Shown here: positions 59,560 through 64,000 of the stretch, piece by piece
How the letters are laid out: each line of letters starts with the position of its first letter
Numbering within the stretch: position 1 is the first letter of the stretch
Assembly (NCBI RefSeq): GCF_008704715.1
Contig: NZ_CP023689.1
Location: 7,936,001 to 8,000,000, forward strand
Direction: 5' to 3'
DNA length: 64,000 nt
From: Streptomyces chartreusis
Lineage (GTDB): Bacteria; Actinomycetota; Actinomycetes; Streptomycetales; Streptomycetaceae
Position numbers and translations under genes: made by a program
Notes under the pieces: generated by a model
What the model was told of the DNA's origin: nothing
Database searches by the model: none
The model's input: the letters and a program-made list of their open reading frames with translations, nothing else

Positions 59560-60124
59560 GGCCGTCGATCGTGATCATGTGCTGCGCACCGCCGCGGCCC
59601 TGCTGACCCGCAAAGCCACCGCGACCATGGACGAGGTCGCCAAGGCCGCCGGGATCAGCCGCGCCACCCTGCACCGGCACTTCGCCGGGCGTGACGCGCT
59701 GGTGCGGGCCCTGGAGTCGCTCGGCATCGCCGAGTGCGAGGCCGCGCTGGACGCCGCCCGCCCGGACGAGGGGCCGGCACGGGACGCCGTGCACCGGCTG
59801 GTCCGCGAGATCGAGCCCTCGGCCGGACTGCTCGCCTTCCTCTACACGGAGAACCAGCTGTTCGAGGGCGAGGAGCAGAACGCGGGCTGGGCCCGCATCG
59901 ACGAACGCATCGCCGCGCTCTTCCGACGCGGCCAGCAGAGCGGCGAGTTCCGTATCGACCTCAGCGCTGTCTGGCTCACCGAGGCGCTCTACGGCCTGCT
60001 CGGCTCCGGAGCCTGGGCGGTCGCCGAGGGCCGGGTCGCCCGCAACGACTTCACGCACATGATCGTCGAGCTGCTGCTCGGCGGCGCACTGCGTCACCCC
60101 GCACAACCGAGAGAGGAATCATGA
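59558..60124 (+). CDS. TetR-family transcriptional repressor
   Basis: 188 residues from ATG 59558. The helix-turn-helix TMDEVAKAAGISRATLHRHF is at residues about 25-44. A helical ligand domain follows. The upstream ATG at 59531 lies within the operator palindrome, so 59558 is preferred. The stop overlaps the MFS start (ATGA), and the repressor very likely controls that efflux gene and itself. Confidence 0.87.
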   Translation: MAVDRDHVLRTAAALLTRKATATMDEVAKAAGISRATLHRHFAGRDALVRALESLGIAECEAALDAARPDEGPARDAVHRLVREIEPSAGLLAFLYTENQLFEGEEQNAGWARIDERIAALFRRGQQSGEFRIDLSAVWLTEALYGLLGSGAWAVAEGRVARNDFTHMIVELLLGGALRHPAQPREES

Positions 60125-61650
60125 CCAGCACCGTGCAGACGGCGAACCCGACCGAGGCGGTGACGAAGCGCCCCGGCCGTTGGCTGGCGCTGTCCGTCCT
60201 CGTGCTCGCCGTGCTGCTGGTGGCCGTCGACGCGACCGTCCTCGGCCTTGCGACGCCCTACATCAGCGAGGACCTGAAGCCCTCCGGCACGCAGCTCCTG
60301 TGGATAGGCGACGTCTACTCCTTCGTGATCGCCGGTCTGCTCGTCTCCATGGGCAGCCTCGGCGACCGCATCGGCCGTAAGCGGATCCTGCTCGTCGGCG
60401 CCACGGCGTTCGGCGCGATATCCGTCCTCAACGCGTATGCGACGACCCCGGAGATGCTGATCGTCGCCCGGGCCCTGCTCGGTGTCGCGGGCGCGACCCT
60501 GATGCCGGCGACCCTCGCCCTGATCCGCAACCTCTTCCACGACCCGCGCGAGCGCAGCCTCGCCATCGGCATCTGGGGCGCGACCGCGTCCGCGGGTACC
60601 GCCGTCGGCCCGATCGTCGGCGGCTTCCTGCTCGAACACTTCTGGTGGGGCTCGGTCTTCCTGATCAACCTGCCGGTGATGGTGGTCCTGGTCCTCGTCG
60701 GCATCAAGCTGCTGCCCGAGTCCCGCAACCCGAGCCCCGGACCGTGGGACCTGATCAGCGTCACCCTGTCGCTCGTCGGCATGATCGCTGTCGTGTACGC
60801 CGTCAAGGAGGCGGCGACCCATGGCTTCACCTTGGTCACGCTCGCCGCGGGCCTGCTGGGCGCGGCCGCACTGTACGGCTTCGTACGCCGCCAGCTCACC
60901 CTGCCGGCCCCGCTGCTGGACATGCGGCTGTTCCGCAGGCGCGGCTTCAGCGGCGCGGTCCTGGCCGACCTGCTGACCATCCTCGGCCTGTCCGGCCTGG
61001 TCTTCTTCCTCTCCCAGTTCCTGCAACTCGTGCAGGGCAGGGGGCCGTTGGAGGCGGGCCTCGCCGAGCTGCCGGCCGCGATCGGCGCGGTCGTGGCCGG
61101 TCTGATCGCCGGTCGTGTGGCCCGCCGCTTCTCGGTACGGGCCGTGGTCTCCGGCGGTCTCGCGGCGATCGGCCTCGCCCTGGCCGTGCTCACGGTGATC
61201 GACGGCTCGACGGGCTACCCGCTGCTCGGCACCGCTCTCCTCGTCGTCGGCATCGGCGCCGGCTTCTCCTTCACGGTGACGTCCGACGTGATCCTCTCCT
61301 CCGTACCGAAGGAGCAGGCGGGCGCGGCCTCGGCGGTGTCGGAGACGGCGTACGAGCTGGGCGCGGCGCTCGGCATCGCGGTCCTCGGCTCGATCGTGAC
61401 CGGCGTCTACCGGGACTTCACCGGCCCGGCGGGCACCCCGCCCGAGGCCCACGAGTCCCTCGGCGGCGCGGTCGAGGCGGCGGCGGGCATGCCGGCCCAG
61501 TCGTCCGAGGCGATGCTCGACGCGGCCCGCACCTCATTCGTCGACGGCCTGGCGATCGCGGCGGGCGCAGGCGCGGCAGTACTGCTGGCAGCAGCGGTGG
61601 CGGCCTGGTTCCTGCTCAGGGGCCAGCGCCTGGAGAACACCGCGTCGTAG
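60121..61650 (+). CDS. MFS drug efflux transporter (DHA2, 14-helix type)
   Basis: 509 residues with 14 predicted transmembrane helices. The N-terminal DATVLGLATPYISEDL and motif A GSLGDRIGRKRILLVGA are typical of QacA-like proton-drug antiporters. Motif C-like GIWGATASAGTAVGPIVGG is present. It overlaps the tetR gene and is probably induced by the compound it exports. Confidence 0.9.
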   Translation: MTSTVQTANPTEAVTKRPGRWLALSVLVLAVLLVAVDATVLGLATPYISEDLKPSGTQLLWIGDVYSFVIAGLLVSMGSLGDRIGRKRILLVGATAFGAISVLNAYATTPEMLIVARALLGVAGATLMPATLALIRNLFHDPRERSLAIGIWGATASAGTAVGPIVGGFLLEHFWWGSVFLINLPVMVVLVLVGIKLLPESRNPSPGPWDLISVTLSLVGMIAVVYAVKEAATHGFTLVTLAAGLLGAAALYGFVRRQLTLPAPLLDMRLFRRRGFSGAVLADLLTILGLSGLVFFLSQFLQLVQGRGPLEAGLAELPAAIGAVVAGLIAGRVARRFSVRAVVSGGLAAIGLALAVLTVIDGSTGYPLLGTALLVVGIGAGFSFTVTSDVILSSVPKEQAGAASAVSETAYELGAALGIAVLGSIVTGVYRDFTGPAGTPPEAHESLGGAVEAAAGMPAQSSEAMLDAARTSFVDGLAIAAGAGAAVLLAAAVAAWFLLRGQRLENTAS

Positions 61651-61713
61651 CGAAGTACGCGAACGGCGGGCCGCCAAAGGAGCGGCCCGCCGACCGGGCG
61701 ACCCACCTGAGCG

Positions 61714-61768
61714 GCGCCCCATAGGGGCGCGGGGAACCGCGCGACAAACCACAACGGACCCGCACCCG
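61714..61768 (-). repeat. Dispersed Streptomyces palindromic repeat, copy 6
   Basis: Reverse-orientation copy (GGGGCGCGGGGAACCGCGCG, then ACAAACCACAACGGACC) in the gap between the convergent MFS and acyltransferase genes. Confidence 0.75.
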
Positions 61769-61813
61769 ACCGACATTCGCCGGCCCCACGAACCCCCGGC
61801 CCAACCAGCGGAG

Positions 61814-62488
61814 CTACGCCGCTTCCTTGGCCTTGCTCGCGTACATGTCCACGTACTCCTGCCCCGACAGCCGCATGACCTCCGCCATCACGGAGTCGGT
61901 CACCGCCCGCAGCACGTACCGGTCCCGGTCCATGCCCTCGTACCGGGAGAACTCCATGGCCTCGCCGAACCGCACCGTCACCTTGCGCGGCCGCGGCATG
62001 CCCGCCCCGCCCGGCTGGATCTTGTCCGTGCCGATCATGGCGAAGGGCACCACCGGCGCGCCGGTCATCAGCGTCAGCCGGGCGATGCCGGTACGGCCCC
62101 GGTAGAGCCGCCCGTCGGGTGAGCGCGTGCCCTCGGGGTAGATGCCGAAGACCTTGCCCTCCTCCAGGATCCGGCGCCCCGTCATCAGCGCCGCCACACC
62201 GCCCCGGCCGCCGTCCCGGTCCACCGGGATCATGCCGACGCCGGTGAAGAACCAGGCCATCAGGCGGCCTTTGAAGCCCTTGCCGGTGACGTACTCGTCC
62301 TTGCCGATGAACAGCACCTGACGGTCGCAGACCAGCGGAAGGATCATCGAGTCGATGAAGGTGAGGTGGTTTCCGGCCAGGATGACCGGGCCGTCGCCCG
62401 GAATGTGCTCGGCGCCCTCCACCTGCGGGCGGAACATCAGGCGCATGATCGGTCCGAGCACTGCCTTGATGAGCGCGAAGCGGGACAA
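61814..62488 (-). CDS. 1-acyl-sn-glycerol-3-phosphate acyltransferase (PlsC family)
   Basis: 224 residues from TTG 62488, with CGGAGGG just upstream. The HX4D motif is GNHLTFIDS, and the glycerophosphate-binding motif YPEGTRSPDG follows. A hydrophobic N-terminus (ALIKAVLGPIMRLMF) anchors it to the membrane. It makes phosphatidic acid from lysophosphatidic acid. An alternative TTG at 62506 has no RBS. Confidence 0.87.
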   Translation of the reverse strand: MSRFALIKAVLGPIMRLMFRPQVEGAEHIPGDGPVILAGNHLTFIDSMILPLVCDRQVLFIGKDEYVTGKGFKGRLMAWFFTGVGMIPVDRDGGRGGVAALMTGRRILEEGKVFGIYPEGTRSPDGRLYRGRTGIARLTLMTGAPVVPFAMIGTDKIQPGGAGMPRPRKVTVRFGEAMEFSRYEGMDRDRYVLRAVTDSVMAEVMRLSGQEYVDMYASKAKEAA

Positions 62489-62853
62489 CGGGCCCTCCGG
62501 TGTCAAGGGATTCGTATATGTCTGTGCAGGTGAGGACGATACTCGCGGTCCAGGGGGTACCGCACATCGGGTGGGCCGACTTCACCGAGGTCTTACTCGC
62601 CGTTGACGCACTTTTACCTGCGGTGACGCGACGCCGACCCTCCGTAACACGGGCGCAACGTGTGACGGACATCGCTCACGGGCACCCTGTGCGGGTGCCC
62701 CGCGGGCCCGCGTCGAATCCGACGCGTCGTCACCTCGCCTTTCTCATGCGACATCCGGAGTCCCCCGCGAGTTACGCCCCAGGTCTCCCCCCTGTCATGG
62801 ACGCGCACCTACGATCGGCCCGCATCGACGAGGAGAAGGCAGGAAGGGCGCTC
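62489..62853. other. Intergenic region between divergent acyltransferase and phosphodiesterase genes
   Basis: About 365 bp. It must carry promoters in both directions. No tRNA, repeat or conserved RNA is evident. An in-frame ATG at 62797 could extend the phosphodiesterase by 19 residues, but the RBS AGGAAGG before 62854 is better placed. Confidence 0.4.
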
Positions 62854-64000
62854 ATGGGAACCCAGGAGAACGAGCAGACGGCGGTAACCGGACGGCGGAT
62901 GCTTCTCGGCGCGGCCGTGCTCGGCGCGGGCAGCGCGGTCCTCGGGCTGTCCGGTACGGCGAAGGCCGCGGAGGCCCGGCACGGAGGCGGTGGCGGTGGA
63001 GTGAAGAGCCTGCCGAAGCCGACGATCATCGGCCACCGGGGCGCCAGCGGCTACCGGCCCGAGCACACCCTCGGCTCCTACCAGCTGGCCCTCGACATGG
63101 GCGCGGACATCGTCGAGGCGGGCGACCTGGTGCCCACCAAGGACGGCCATCTGGTCTGCCGGCACGAGCCGGAGATCGGCGGCACGACCGACGTCGCGGA
63201 CCACCCCGAGTTCGCCGACCGCAGGAAGACGAAGTCCCTCGACGGCGTCGCCACGACCGGCTGGTTCACCGAGGACTTCACGCTCGCCGAGCTGAAGACC
63301 CTGCGCGCGACCGAGCGCATCCCGGCCAACCGCCCGCACAACACCCTCTACAACGGCCGCTGGGGGATCCCCACCTTCGAGGAGGTCCTGCGCTGGCAGG
63401 ACGAGCAGACCCGCAAGCGCGGCAAGCAGGTCTGGATCTACCCCGAGCTCAAGCACCCCACCTACTTCCGCAAGCAGGGCCTCGCCCTGGAGGAGCGGGT
63501 CGCCAAGGTGCTGCACAAGTACGGCCGCGACAGGCGGAACTCGCCGGTCATCCTCCAGTCCTTCGAGCCGACCAGCATCCAGCGTCTGAACAAGCTGGTC
63601 GACAACCCGCTGGTGGTCCTGCTCTCCGGCGCGGCCTCCCGCCCCTGGGACTTCGTCGAGACGGGCGACCCGCGCACCGTCGCCGACCTGGTCAAGCCGG
63701 CCGGCCTCAGGGAGATCGCCTCCTACGCCCAGGGCATCGGCCCCACCCTGGACCTGGTCATCCCGAAGGACGCGGCCGGCAACCTCACCACGCCGACCAC
63801 GCTGGTGGCGGACGCGCACAAGGTCGGGCTGATCCTGCACCCGTACACGATGCGCAACGAGAACCCCTTCCTGCCCGCGAACTTCCGCAAGGGCACCGAC
63901 GCGGACGCCTACGGCGACGTCTTCGGCGCCTACCGGACGTACTTCGCGACCGGCATCGACGGTGTCTTCACCGACAACCCCGACACCGGAGTGCTGGCCC
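62854..64000 (+). CDS. Secreted glycerophosphodiester phosphodiesterase (3' end outside window)
   Basis: At least 382 residues from ATG 62854. The signal TGRRMLLGAAVLGAGSAVLG has a twin-arginine-like pair. The GDPD domain starts with TIIGHRGASGYRPEHT (catalytic His and Arg, metal Glu) and VPTKDGHLVCRHEPEIGGTT (catalytic His). IYPELKHPTYF and TGIDGVFTDNPDT close the barrel. It hydrolyses deacylated phospholipids to sn-glycerol-3-phosphate outside the cell. The frame is open at the last base. Confidence 0.9.
   Translation, partial: MGTQENEQTAVTGRRMLLGAAVLGAGSAVLGLSGTAKAAEARHGGGGGGVKSLPKPTIIGHRGASGYRPEHTLGSYQLALDMGADIVEAGDLVPTKDGHLVCRHEPEIGGTTDVADHPEFADRRKTKSLDGVATTGWFTEDFTLAELKTLRATERIPANRPHNTLYNGRWGIPTFEEVLRWQDEQTRKRGKQVWIYPELKHPTYFRKQGLALEERVAKVLHKYGRDRRNSPVILQSFEPTSIQRLNKLVDNPLVVLLSGAASRPWDFVETGDPRTVADLVKPAGLREIASYAQGIGPTLDLVIPKDAAGNLTTPTTLVADAHKVGLILHPYTMRNENPFLPANFRKGTDADAYGDVFGAYRTYFATGIDGVFTDNPDTGVLA

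Noticed and set aside
1..64000. tRNA or rRNA genes
   Set aside because: No stretch with a recognisable cloverleaf, GTTCRA loop plus CCA end, or rRNA core was found by eye; a dedicated RNA scan would be needed to exclude short ones.

Overview
The window is high-GC actinobacterial DNA, almost certainly a Streptomyces chromosome. The evidence is strong third-position GC bias, frequent GTG/TTG starts, ATGA/GTGA gene overlaps, an infC-rpmI-rplT / rRNA methyltransferase / histidine kinase / pheS-pheT block, an argCJBDR cluster with argH nearby, and several copies of a dispersed palindromic repeat (core GCGCAGTTCCCCGCGCCCC) that I know from Streptomyces genomes.

Layout. 1-9.5 kb: end of an aldehyde dehydrogenase coupled to an SDR, a DUF2510 membrane protein, a PLP-dependent D-threonine-aldolase-like enzyme, a Pro-rich membrane protein coupled to a mycosin-type subtilisin, a beta-lactamase-like serine hydrolase, an SseB-family protein and a DUF1844 protein. 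9.5-18.2 kb: a phosphopantetheinyl transferase, then the translation block infC (ATC start, attenuator-like leader hairpin), rpmI, rplT, a SpoU-type methyltransferase, an orphan sensor kinase, pheS and pheT. 18.2-32.2 kb: a PP2C phosphatase, a TPR regulator, a Nudix hydrolase, a 3-hydroxybutyryl-CoA dehydrogenase, a GH10-like lipid/sugar hydrolase, a divergent EamA transporter/MocR regulator pair, a GNAT enzyme, a degenerate histidine phosphatase, a secreted GH51 arabinofuranosidase and a DUF6215-like membrane protein.

32,283-46,110 is a complete Tn7-like transposon of 13,828 bp. It has matching TGTGACTGAGCG terminal inverted repeats and a perfect 5-bp target duplication (GTGGA), and it sits between the DUF6215-like gene and argC, 27 bp upstream of the argC -35 box. 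Its transposition module (tnsA-tnsB-tnsC-tniQ) is decaying: tnsB has two in-frame stops and tniQ two frameshifts. Its cargo holds a Septu-like PtuA ATPase/PtuB HNH defence pair, a PD-(D/E)xK nuclease-like protein, and at least three frameshifted or fragmentary genes. The Septu segment is visibly less GC-rich than the host DNA.

46.1-58.3 kb: argC-argJ-argB-argD-argR as an overlapping operon with an ArgR operator at its promoter, then a reverse-strand extracytoplasmic flavinylation cluster (ApbE, double FMN-binding-domain protein, ferric-reductase-like membrane flavoprotein), a YkuD-like L,D-transpeptidase, a PNPOx-family protein, a secreted protein with a nearly identical internal duplication, and argH behind two overlapping ARG boxes. 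58.3-64 kb: an aldo/keto reductase, a TetR-MFS efflux pair with a palindromic operator, a 1-acylglycerol-3-phosphate acyltransferase and the start of a secreted glycerophosphodiesterase that runs off the window.
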